12,006 nt of DNA, taken from an uncultured Acetobacteraceae bacterium. GTDB taxonomy: Bacteria > Pseudomonadota > Alphaproteobacteria > Acetobacterales > Acetobacteraceae. Shown piece after piece: positions 1 through 6,095 of this stretch (positions within the stretch are counted from its first letter, which is position 1; the number at the start of each line of letters is the position of its first letter). The stretch lies in the NCBI GenBank assembly GCA_937930165.1, contig CALGVL010000171.1, forward strand, positions 1 to 12,006, read 5' to 3'. Under the pieces are notes generated by a model. It was not told the origin of the DNA. It saw nothing but the letters and a program-made list of their open reading frames with translations, and did no database searches. Both the position numbers and the translations under genes were made by a program.

Positions 1-66
1 AGATCGTCCAGAAGCGGCTGGGCTGGTTCCGCCCTGTGCATTGCAAGCCGGCGCCGGCGCAGGGCT
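1..66. other. Left-edge stretch with no assignable gene
   Basis: These 66 bases lie downstream of the flavin monooxygenase gene. On the minus strand an ATG at 39-41 opens a frame (MHRAEPAQPLLDD) that runs off the left edge, but no clear ribosome binding site precedes it. On the plus strand one frame is open from the edge (IVQKRLGWFRPVHC...), which could be the tail of a gene from outside, but it is too short to identify. I see no terminator here. Confidence 0.4.
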
Positions 67-1104
67 TCACGGGCCGAGCCCGCGAGCTTCGGCCCCCGGC
101 GATGCGCCCGCGGCGGTCATCTCCGCCTGCACCTGGGCGAGGATCTCGAAGGAACGCAGCCGTGCACCATGGTCGAAGATCTGTGCCGTGACCATCAATT
201 CATCGGCACCGGTGCGTGCAGCGAATTCCCGGAGCCCCTGCCGCACCGTCTCCGGCGATCCGACGATGGAGCAGGCCAGCGCATGGTCCAGCATCGCGCG
301 CGCATGTCGGTCGAGCCGCGCCTCCAGCCCGTCCACGGGCGGCGGCAGCTTGCCGGGGCGGCCGCTGCGCAGATTCACGAAGGCCTGCTGCAAGGAGGAG
401 AACAGGCGCCGCGCCTCTGCATCCGTCTCCGCCGCGAAGACATTGACGCCGAGCATGACATGCGGCGCTGGCAACCGCTCCGAGGGCCGGAACCGCTCGC
501 GGTAGAGCGCCACGGCCTCCATCATCTGCGCTGGCGCGAAATGCGAGGCGAAGGCATAGGGCAGGCCGAGCATGGCGGCGAGCTGGGCGCCGAAGGTGCT
601 TGAGCCCAGGATCCACACCTCCACCTCCAAGCCGGCGCCGGGCACCGCCTGCAGCGCCTGGCCGGGCTGGGGCGGGCGGAAGTAGCTCAGCAATTCCACC
701 ACGTCGCGCGGGAAGTCCTCGGGATCGCCGGCCAGGTTACGCCGCAGGGCGCGAGCGGCGATTGGGTCGGTGCCGGGCGCGCGGCCGAGGCCCAGATCAA
801 TCCGACCCGGGTGCAGCGCCGCGAGCGTGCCGAACTGCTCGGCCACGACCAGGGGCGCATGGTTCGGCAGCATGATGCCGCCGGCGCCGACACGGATGCT
901 GCGCGTAGCGACGGCGACATGGGCCAGCGCAACCGCGGTGGCGGCGCTGGCGATGCCCGGCATGTTGTGGTGCTCGGCCATCCAGAAGCGCCGGTATCCC
1001 AGCGCCTCGACATGGCGGGCGAGGTCAACCGAATTGCGCAGCGCCTGGCCGGCATCACTGCCCTCGGGAACGGGGGAGAGATCGAGAACGGAGAGCGGGA
1101 TCAT
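67..1104 (-). CDS. LLM-class flavin-dependent oxidoreductase (luciferase-like monooxygenase)
   Basis: This 345-residue protein is a full-length member of the bacterial luciferase-like (LLM) family, in the group often annotated as 'luciferase family oxidoreductase, group 1' or MsnO8-like. Such enzymes use reduced flavin and oxygen in a TIM barrel. The N-terminus PLSVLDLSPVPEG, the segment WMAEHHNMPGIASAATAV (about 42-59), the run RVGAGGIMLPNHAPLVVAEQFGTL (about 71-94) and HPGRIDLGLGRAPGTD (about 98-113) are the family's typical blocks. The natural substrate cannot be told from sequence. The ATG at 1104 is the natural family start, but no good Shine-Dalgarno sequence lies in front of it; an AT-rich CATATATC sits just upstream. 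It is on the same strand as the ring-cleavage operon but 232 bp behind it, so it may have its own promoter. Membership in the catabolic pathway is uncertain. Confidence 0.88.
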   Translation of the reverse strand: MIPLSVLDLSPVPEGSDAGQALRNSVDLARHVEALGYRRFWMAEHHNMPGIASAATAVALAHVAVATRSIRVGAGGIMLPNHAPLVVAEQFGTLAALHPGRIDLGLGRAPGTDPIAARALRRNLAGDPEDFPRDVVELLSYFRPPQPGQALQAVPGAGLEVEVWILGSSTFGAQLAAMLGLPYAFASHFAPAQMMEAVALYRERFRPSERLPAPHVMLGVNVFAAETDAEARRLFSSLQQAFVNLRSGRPGKLPPPVDGLEARLDRHARAMLDHALACSIVGSPETVRQGLREFAARTGADELMVTAQIFDHGARLRSFEILAQVQAEMTAAGASPGAEARGLGP

Positions 1105-1336
1105 GGCCGATATATGGGCGCGATCCCGGTCGCCGGAAGCCGGGCCGCCCCGCTGTCCCGCCGCTCAGGAGACGCTCCGCCCGCGACTGAGGGTGTCGGC
1201 CGCCGCCTCAGTCGGAGGTCACCCTGGCGCACATCCACGGGCGGAAACCGTGGCCGAAGCGCCGCCGCGGTCAGGCGGCGCCCTCCGGTCAGTCTGGGCG
1301 GAGCAGCCCGATGCAGCCCGTCTTCCGTGCTGGGCC
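1105..1336. other. Intergenic region between aldehyde dehydrogenase and flavin monooxygenase genes
   Basis: This 232 bp region separates two minus-strand genes. It holds a GC-rich inverted repeat at 1259-1281 and a smaller one, CCACGG at 1235-1240 with CCGTGG at 1248-1253. I see no convincing coding frame and no clear promoter for the downstream gene beyond an AT-rich patch at about 1109-1116. Confidence 0.5.
1259..1281 (-). terminator. Possible hairpin terminator behind the aldehyde dehydrogenase gene
   Basis: GCGCCGCC (1259-1266) and GGCGGCGC (1274-1281) form an 8 bp perfect GC stem with a 7-base loop, about 55 bases downstream of the aldehyde dehydrogenase stop codon. No run of T follows on the minus strand, so it is not a canonical intrinsic terminator. 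It could still mark the end of the dioxygenase operon transcript, or be chance in GC-rich DNA. Confidence 0.3.
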
Positions 1337-2824
1337 TCAGAGCTTGATGCAAATGTTGCGCAGTTCGGTATAGAACTCCATGCTGTGCACGCCGCCCTCG
1401 CGGCCGATGCCGGACTGCTTGCTCCCGCCGAAGGGCGTGCGCAGGTCGCGCAGGAACCAGGAATTCACCCAGGTGATGCCCACCTCGATCCGTGCCGCCA
1501 CGCGATGCGCGCGCGCCAGGTTCTGTGTCCAGATCGCGGTAGCGAGGCCATAGGGGCTGTCATTCGCCAGCGCGATGGCCTCATCCTCCTCATCGAAGGG
1601 CGCGATATGGGCGCAGGGGCCGAAGATCTCCTCCCGCACCACGGCGGAGCTCTCCGGCAGGCCGGTCCAGAGCGTCGGCTGGATCCAATAGCCGCCGGCC
1701 AGCTTGCCGGGCATGTCCGGAACCCCGCCGCCGATCAGGACCTGCGCACCCTCGGCCTGCGCGCGTTCATAGTAGGAGAGCACCTTGCGCCGGTGCTCCT
1801 CGCTGATCAGCGGGCCGATGCCGGTTGCCTTGTCGAAGGGGTCGCCCATCGCCAGGTTCCGGCCCCCCTTGGCCAGGCGCTCGACGAAGGCATCGAACAC
1901 CGGGCGCTGCACATAAAGGCGCTCGGTGCCGAGGCAGACCTGGCCACAATTGGCGAAGACCGAGCGCATCGTGCCCTCGACCGCCGCATCCAGATCCGCA
2001 TCGGCGAAGATCACGCCGGCATTCTTGCCGCCAAGCTCGAAGGAGACCGGCCGCACGCCGCTGGCAGCGGCACGCATGATGGCCTCGCCCGTGCGGGTCT
2101 CGCCGGTGAAGGTGATGCCGTTCACCAGGGGATGGCGGGTCAGGTACTCGCCCGTGCTGTCCGGACCGCGGCCCTGCACCACGTTGTAGACGCCCGCCGG
2201 CACGCCAGCCTCATTCATCACCTCGCCCAGCAGGGCGGCGGTGGTCGGCGTCTCCTCGGACGGCTTCACCACCACAGTGTTGCCGCAGGCCAGCGCGGGC
2301 GCGACCTTCCAGGTCATCAGCAGGAGCGGCAGGTTCCACGGGCAGATCACCGCGATCACACCGCGCGGCACGCGGATGGCGTAGTTCACCGCGCCGCGCC
2401 CGTCCGGCGTTGCCATCCGGAAGCTCTCGCTGCCGAGCGTCGCGACCTGATCGGCGAAGATGTTGAAATTGGCTGCCCCGCGCGGGATGTCGAGATGCGA
2501 GACCAGGCTGATGGGCTTGCCGGTGTCCAGCATCTCGGCGCGGACGAATTCGTCGAAGCGGCGATTGATGCCCTCGGCCACGCGGCGGAGGATGGCGGAG
2601 CGCTCCTGCTCGCTCATGCGCCCCCAGGGGCCGTGCAGCGCCTTCCGTGCCGCCTCCACGGCCCGGTCCACCAGCGCCTCGTCGGCCTCGGGCACCAGGC
2701 TCACAAGCTCGCCGGTGGCGGGGTTGCGGTTCTCGAAGCGGTCACGGCCGGCCAGGACACGCTGGCCGTTGATGAAGTGGCCGACCTGCGTGGCGGCGGT
2801 CGGGACAGGGGCGCTGCTGCTCAT
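1337..2824 (-). CDS. NAD-dependent aldehyde dehydrogenase, 2-hydroxymuconic/aminomuconic semialdehyde class
   Basis: This 495-residue ALDH-superfamily enzyme probably oxidises the ring-cleavage semialdehyde to the muconate with NAD+ in the cytoplasm. Visible motifs are CPWNLP (161-166, oxyanion Asn164), NTVVVKPSEETP (182-193, cofactor binding), FTGETRTG (239-246), FELGGKNAG (262-270, general base Glu263), NCGQVCLGTERLYV (292-305, catalytic Cys297) and EEIFGPCAHI (398-407). The C-terminal run from NSWFLRDLRTPFGG through GIGREGGVHSMEFYTELRNICIKL is characteristic of the XylG/DmpC, AmnC and PraB type of 2-hydroxymuconic or 2-aminomuconic semialdehyde dehydrogenases. Length is normal for the family. 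The start ATG at 2824 has only a weak GGA upstream. It follows the amidohydrolase gene after 108 bp, so it is probably in the same operon. Hydroxy- and amino-muconic substrates cannot be separated by eye. Confidence 0.85.
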   Translation of the reverse strand: MSSSAPVPTAATQVGHFINGQRVLAGRDRFENRNPATGELVSLVPEADEALVDRAVEAARKALHGPWGRMSEQERSAILRRVAEGINRRFDEFVRAEMLDTGKPISLVSHLDIPRGAANFNIFADQVATLGSESFRMATPDGRGAVNYAIRVPRGVIAVICPWNLPLLLMTWKVAPALACGNTVVVKPSEETPTTAALLGEVMNEAGVPAGVYNVVQGRGPDSTGEYLTRHPLVNGITFTGETRTGEAIMRAAASGVRPVSFELGGKNAGVIFADADLDAAVEGTMRSVFANCGQVCLGTERLYVQRPVFDAFVERLAKGGRNLAMGDPFDKATGIGPLISEEHRRKVLSYYERAQAEGAQVLIGGGVPDMPGKLAGGYWIQPTLWTGLPESSAVVREEIFGPCAHIAPFDEEDEAIALANDSPYGLATAIWTQNLARAHRVAARIEVGITWVNSWFLRDLRTPFGGSKQSGIGREGGVHSMEFYTELRNICIKL

Positions 2825-2932
2825 TCTGGCGTTCCGGAAGGGGGGCGAAGGCCTGGCGCCCCGGCAAGGGCCGGGGCTGTCATGCCGGTGGGATGCGATG
2901 CGCGGCGGAAGGGGGATGCCGGCGGAAGGCCC

Positions 2933-3910
2933 TCATCCTGCCGCAGGAGCGCCGCCGGCCGCCGGAGCCGCGAGGCCAGGCAGCAGGCGGAGCGCATTGC
3001 CGCGCTCGATCCCCGCCAGCACCGCGGGATCCAGCCTCAGCGCGTCCAGGCCGCGCACCGTCGCGGTCATCGTGTCCTCCGGCGCGAAGGGGTAGTCGCT
3101 GGCGAAGAGCACCTGCTCCGGCGGGATCACCTGCAGCATCGGCCCGAAGGCGAGCGGGTTGGCGGAGAGCGCCACGTCGAAATACAGGCGGCGCAGCTCT
3201 GGCATGACGCCCTCCGGCACCTTTTCCCGGAATTCCGGCCGACGCTCCAGCCGGGCAATGCGCTGCGCGAGGAAGGGCACCGCGCCGCCCGCATGGGAGA
3301 AGATGCAGCGCATCCGCCGGTGACGCGCCAGCACGCCGGAGAAGAGCAGGTGGGTGACGGCGCGCGTGGTGTCGAAGGGGAATTCCAGCGTCGCGGCCGG
3401 GATGCCGGGTGGGACCAGGGGACCAGGGCCGGTGCAGGGGTGGAAGAAGGCCACCGCGCCGCGGCGGTCCAGTTCCTCGAAGATCGGGGCAAATTCCGGC
3501 TCGCCCGGGTAGCGGCCGCCGTAATTGGTCATCAGGCAGATGCCGTCGGCCTGCAGGACGTCCAGCGCATAGGCGATCTCGTCCAGGCTGGCCGCCACAT
3601 CGGGCAGGGGCAGGCTGGCGAACAGGCCGAAGCGCCCCGGAAAGCGCCGACGCAGCCCGGCGGCGTATTCATTGCAGGCCCTTGCCAGCTCCCGCGCTTG
3701 GCCGGCATCGCCGAACCAGAGGCCCGGCGCGGAGATGGAGGTGACGGCGATGGCGATGCCGTTCCGCTCCATGGCCTCCAGCGAGATCTCCGGGCTCCAG
3801 GCCGGGGTCCTGCCGGAGACCATGAGCGGCCCGATCCGCTCCTCGCCCACGATCCGGACATAGTCGGGCGGCAGGATATGGTGCTGGACGTCAATGCGAT
3901 GCGCCGCCAA
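2933..3910 (-). CDS. ACMSD-type amidohydrolase (predicted metal-dependent decarboxylase)
   Basis: This 325-residue protein belongs to the amidohydrolase_2 family (PF04909), which includes aminocarboxymuconate semialdehyde decarboxylase, gamma-resorcylate decarboxylase and 6-methylsalicylate decarboxylase-like enzymes. Beside ring-cleavage and semialdehyde dehydrogenase genes it most likely removes a carboxyl group from the ring-cleavage product before oxidation. Expected metal ligands are seen at His11 (IDVQHHILPP), His157 (AFFHPC), His206 (IFSHAGG) and Asp272 (FASDYPF). The first position of the HxH motif is Gln9 rather than His. The start is a TTG at 3908-3910 with a GGGAGG-like ribosome binding site just upstream; the only in-frame room is 30 bp, because the stop of the upstream ligA-like gene (3941-3943) is in the same frame. 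The C-terminus ends in an Ala/Gly/Pro-rich tail. A hydrolase acting on a lactone or amide is an alternative role. Confidence 0.83.
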   Translation of the reverse strand: MAAHRIDVQHHILPPDYVRIVGEERIGPLMVSGRTPAWSPEISLEAMERNGIAIAVTSISAPGLWFGDAGQARELARACNEYAAGLRRRFPGRFGLFASLPLPDVAASLDEIAYALDVLQADGICLMTNYGGRYPGEPEFAPIFEELDRRGAVAFFHPCTGPGPLVPPGIPAATLEFPFDTTRAVTHLLFSGVLARHRRMRCIFSHAGGAVPFLAQRIARLERRPEFREKVPEGVMPELRRLYFDVALSANPLAFGPMLQVIPPEQVLFASDYPFAPEDTMTATVRGLDALRLDPAVLAGIERGNALRLLPGLAAPAAGGAPAAG

Positions 3911-3940
3911 TGGCTTTCCCTCCCTTCCCGAGCCGCTGGC

Positions 3941-4261
3941 TCAGGGCTTCTCCGGTATGCCGCCGGCATGCCCCTGCAGCGAGGCGACCAGGCGGTTCGC
4001 GGCCTCGATGGCGCCGCGCCCGGCGTCATTGCCCCAGATGAAGCGGGACAATTGCCCGCCGAGATAGGGATGCATGCCGAGGTCGTAGAGCGCGCGGAAG
4101 TCCCGCTGCTCGATCGCACGCCGCTCCTCCGGCCGCAGCTTGTAGCGGTCCAGCACTGCGGCCTCGTTCTGCTTGAATTGCTGGCGCAGCTGCGGGTCCC
4201 ATTTCAGGTCCTGCACCAGGTCATGCGTGGCGAGGCTCGGATCGTATTTCTCCCATGCCAT
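3941..4261 (-). CDS. Extradiol dioxygenase small (alpha) subunit, LigA-like
   Basis: This 106-residue protein resembles the LigA small subunit of protocatechuate 4,5-dioxygenase and related class III extradiol dioxygenases (LigA family, PF07746). The signature is a helical segment with LDRYKLRPEERRAIEQRDFRALYDLGMHPYLGGQLSRF (about 41-78). In LigAB the small subunit caps the active site of the LigB subunit and carries no metal itself. I place the start at the ATG at 4261 (MAWEKYDPS), 2 bp after the stop of the LigB-type gene; a longer frame reaching 4393 lies inside that gene and its extra residues have no family resemblance. The 2 bp spacing implies translational coupling and a 1:1 complex. 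The C-terminus extends slightly beyond the core with a Gly/Pro-rich tail. Confidence 0.87.
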   Translation of the reverse strand: MAWEKYDPSLATHDLVQDLKWDPQLRQQFKQNEAAVLDRYKLRPEERRAIEQRDFRALYDLGMHPYLGGQLSRFIWGNDAGRGAIEAANRLVASLQGHAGGIPEKP

Positions 4262-4263
4262 GG

Positions 4264-5121
4264 CTAGGCTGCCTCCTGCAGGTTCCAGAGCACGCCGCCG
4301 ATGCCGCAGCGGAAGCTGGGCCAGCCGGTATAGCCGAAGCTCTCGCCCGGCCTCTCGCCAATGGCGCCGAGCACGATGAACCAGGAAAGGCATTCCGCCG
4401 TGCCGCCCAGCCCCGCCTCCTCCATCCGCGCCACCGTCATCTCGCGCAGCAGCGTCGCATGGTCCGGCCTCTGCGCCAGGGCCAGGAACTGCCGGTCGAA
4501 TTCCTCGTCGATCTTGTAATAGCGGGCGCCGCCCGGCTCATGGCTCAGCCCGCCGGAGCCGAGGAGCGCCACCCTCAGCCCGGCCGGCAGGTCCTGGCGG
4601 ATCACCTCGCCCACCGCCTGGCCGATGGCGTAGCATCGCGGCCCATCCGGGAAGGGGGGCACGGTGCAGTTCTGCAGCACCGGCACCACGCGGATGCCGG
4701 TCCGGTCCAGGTCGGTCATCACCGTGGGTACGGAGAGGTTGTCGTCGAATTTCAGCGGCCCGGACTCGGCATTCATGCGGACGCCACGCCGGGTCAGCCC
4801 GGCGAAGAGGGCGCGCGCCACCTCCGGCTCGCCCGGCACCGCCCAGTCGCGGCAGCCGATCCATTCCTTGAACCACTCGTGCGGGCCGCGATGCTCCGGC
4901 GCCATGCCGATGATGAAGTCCGGATAGGCGGTGATGCGGCTGTTGGTCAGGTGGTCGTTGGCGAAGACGATCAGCACGTCCGGCCGCGCCGCGCGCAGGG
5001 CGCGACCGACCGAATCGAAGGTGCGGGAGACGACGGCCCGCGCCTCGTCCGGCGCCTTGTCGAACAGCCCGACCACGGCGGGGGCATGCGGCACACCCGC
5101 AGCGAAGACGATCTCGGCCAT
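4264..5121 (-). CDS. Class III extradiol ring-cleavage dioxygenase, catalytic (beta) subunit, LigB-like
   Basis: This 285-residue protein is a LigB-family (PF02900) non-heme Fe(II) dioxygenase that opens a catechol-like or aminophenol ring next to the hydroxyl pair. Family active-site residues are in place: His12 (AGVPHAP) and His57 (FANDHLTN) as iron ligands, Glu243 (GTAECLSW) as the third ligand, and His194 (GGLSHEPGG) as the catalytic His. These positions almost coincide with His12, His61, Glu242 and His195 of Sphingobium LigB. The start at 5121 (MAEIVFAAG) has an excellent AAGGAGG at 5126-5132; an upstream in-frame ATG at 5163 lies in the promoter region and is rejected. It is the first gene of the minus-strand operon, divergent from gntR. 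Candidate substrates are protocatechuate, gallate, a 2,3-cleaved carboxycatechol, or an aminohydroxybenzoate. The next two enzymes argue for a product that is decarboxylated and then oxidised. Confidence 0.9.
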   Translation of the reverse strand: MAEIVFAAGVPHAPAVVGLFDKAPDEARAVVSRTFDSVGRALRAARPDVLIVFANDHLTNSRITAYPDFIIGMAPEHRGPHEWFKEWIGCRDWAVPGEPEVARALFAGLTRRGVRMNAESGPLKFDDNLSVPTVMTDLDRTGIRVVPVLQNCTVPPFPDGPRCYAIGQAVGEVIRQDLPAGLRVALLGSGGLSHEPGGARYYKIDEEFDRQFLALAQRPDHATLLREMTVARMEEAGLGGTAECLSWFIVLGAIGERPGESFGYTGWPSFRCGIGGVLWNLQEAA

Positions 5122-5135
5122 ACGCCCTCCTTCAG

Positions 5136-5150
5136 CCCGCGCGGCGCGGG
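5136..5150. repeat. GC palindrome in the ligB-type gene leader
   Basis: CCCGCGC and GCGCGGG flank one central G, a perfect 15 bp inverted repeat between the predicted transcription start and the ribosome binding site of the dioxygenase gene. It could fold as a short leader hairpin or be a protein site. GC-rich palindromes arise easily at this base composition. Confidence 0.3.
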
Positions 5151-5154
5151 GCGG

Positions 5155-5164
5155 CTTGTACAAG
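5155..5164. promoter_or_regulatory. CTTGTACAAG palindrome, candidate GntR operator
   Basis: This perfect 10 bp palindrome lies just downstream of the predicted transcription start of the dioxygenase operon. A second copy of its half, TACAAGT, occurs at 5197-5203, overlapping the predicted -35 box. FadR/FCD-type GntR proteins usually bind short inverted repeats with a TNGT...ACNA pattern, which this fits loosely. Assignment to the neighbouring regulator is inference. Confidence 0.45.
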
Positions 5165-5171
5165 TCGGCAG

Positions 5172-5183
5172 AATTTATAAATA
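5172..5183. promoter_or_regulatory. AT-rich palindrome, copy 1 (ligB-gntR divergent region)
   Basis: The core ATTTATAAAT (5173-5182) is a perfect palindrome. The 11 bp AATTTATAAAT recurs at 5974-5984 in front of the next operon. Because TTTATAAA reads TATAAA on both strands, it may act as a shared -10 box for the divergent ligB and gntR promoters, as a regulator binding site, or as both. Confidence 0.5.
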
Positions 5184-5201
5184 TCCTGGAAGCCTATACA
5201 A
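5174..5201 (-). promoter_or_regulatory. Predicted sigma70-type promoter of the dioxygenase operon
   Basis: On the minus strand TTGTAT (5196-5201) and TATAAA (5174-5179) are 16 bp apart, a good match to -35 and -10 boxes. They lie about 52 bp upstream of the LigB-type start codon, giving a leader of roughly 45 bases. The AT-rich stretch stands out sharply from the GC-rich surroundings. The -10 box lies inside the palindromic element at 5172-5183. Confidence 0.55.
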
Positions 5202-5215
5202 GTACGGAAGTGCGC

Positions 5216-5956
5216 ATGAGCAGCAAGCCGAGCCTTGCCGGGAGCCAGCCGGGCTGGGGCCCTTCCAGCCGCTCGCTGCGCTCCAACCCACCCCGCACCC
5301 TGGCGGATGAGGCGCTGCTGCGCATCCGCGCCGATATCGTTGCCGGCCGGCTGGAGGCGGGGGAGAAGCTGCAGCCCGACTTGCTGGAGCAGCGCTACGG
5401 CCTGGGCCGCAGCCCGATCCGCGAGGCGCTGTCGCGCCTGGCCACCGAAGGGCTGGTGCATGGGGAGGGCCAGCGCGGCTTCGCCGTCTCCCCGCTCTCC
5501 GAGGCCGAGCTGATGGACATCGCCGACCTGCGGCGGCGGCTCTCCACCCTGGCGCTGGAGCTTTCCATCCAGCGCGGCGACGATTCCTGGGAGGCGGCGG
5601 TGGTTGCCAGCTTCCACCGCCTCTCGCGCTTCGAGGAGAACCTGCCGGCGATGTCTGACGATGCGGCGGATGAGTGGGAGCGCCGCAACCGGGACTTCCA
5701 CCGTTGCCTGGAAGCGGCCTCCGGCTCCCCCTGGCTGCAGCATTTCTGCGACATCCTCTACGACCAGTCGGAGCGCTACCGCCGCGCCTTCGTGCGCTAC
5801 CCGGAGATCAAGCCGGGCATCCGCGCCCAGCACCAGGCCATCATGGCCGCGGCCATCCGCCGGGACGCCGCCGAGGCCACGGCCCTGCTGGCGGATCACA
5901 TCATGCAGGGCGCCCAGGCCACGCTCAGCCTGCTACGGGCGGCCAAACCGGGCTGA
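5216..5956 (+). CDS. GntR-family transcriptional regulator, FadR subfamily (FCD domain)
   Basis: This 246-residue regulator has an N-terminal winged helix (about 28-92; RIRADIVAGRLEAGEKLQ, GRSPIREALSRLATEGLV, GFAVSP) and a C-terminal all-helical FCD ligand-binding domain (about 98-240). His162 (RDFHRCLEAASG), His206 (AQHQAIMAA) and His228 (LADHIMQGA) are the usual candidate metal or effector ligands of FCD proteins. A disordered Ser/Pro/Gly-rich stretch of about 27 residues comes first. The start ATG at 5216 has GGAAG at 5206-5210; an open frame extends upstream into the divergent promoter and ligB region but shows no family homology. It is divergent from the dioxygenase operon and precedes the amidohydrolase operon, so it probably represses one or both until a pathway metabolite binds. 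The inducer is unknown. Confidence 0.92.
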   Translation: MSSKPSLAGSQPGWGPSSRSLRSNPPRTLADEALLRIRADIVAGRLEAGEKLQPDLLEQRYGLGRSPIREALSRLATEGLVHGEGQRGFAVSPLSEAELMDIADLRRRLSTLALELSIQRGDDSWEAAVVASFHRLSRFEENLPAMSDDAADEWERRNRDFHRCLEAASGSPWLQHFCDILYDQSERYRRAFVRYPEIKPGIRAQHQAIMAAAIRRDAAEATALLADHIMQGAQATLSLLRAAKPG

Positions 5957-5973
5957 ATTCCGGCAGATCGCAA

Positions 5974-5985
5974 AATTTATAAATT
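5974..5985. promoter_or_regulatory. AT-rich palindrome, copy 2 (AATTTATAAATT)
   Basis: This perfect 12 bp palindrome shares 11 bp with the element at 5172-5182 and sits directly upstream of the TTGACA box. Two near-identical AT-rich palindromes in the two promoter regions flanking gntR, in otherwise very GC-rich DNA, make it a candidate operator of that regulator. A plain -10 box is an alternative. Confidence 0.5.
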
Positions 5986-6005
5986 GATTGACATCCTATA
6001 AGCTG

Positions 6006-6028
6006 CGGTCTTCGATATGCGAAGACCG
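6006..6028 (+). repeat. Perfect 9 bp inverted repeat in the operon leader
   Basis: CGGTCTTCG (6006-6014) and CGAAGACCG (6020-6028) form a perfect 9 bp stem with loop ATATG. No T-run follows, so it is not an intrinsic terminator of gntR. It overlaps or follows the predicted promoter and lies 68 bp before the small ORF. It could be an operator or an RNA hairpin in the leader. Confidence 0.5.
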
Positions 6029-6095
6029 GCGGCAATGCCGGCGCAAGGCTTGCGACACGCCGCCGGCAAAGCGGCGCGGCCGAGGAGGAAGCGAC

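Larger units (their letters stand above)
5957..6095 (+). promoter_or_regulatory. Regulatory region ahead of the amidohydrolase operon
   Basis: This 139 bp region follows the gntR stop codon. It contains the AT-rich palindrome at 5974-5985, a consensus -35 hexamer TTGACA at 5988-5993 with only a weak -10 candidate 17 bp on (TTCGAT, 6011-6016), and a perfect hairpin at 6006-6028. It suggests that the downstream genes have their own regulated promoter besides possible read-through from gntR. Confidence 0.5.

Noticed and set aside
770..4267. A 3.5 kb plus-strand frame without stops, antisense to the catabolic genes
   Set aside because: It is opposite well-supported minus-strand enzymes, has no family resemblance and is His/Arg/Gly/Ala-rich as expected for a shadow frame in very GC-rich DNA.
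4931..5215. Upstream extension of the GntR protein into the ligB region
   Set aside because: It would span the divergent promoter and part of ligB; the ATG at 5216 has GGAAG upstream and gives a normal FadR-type length.
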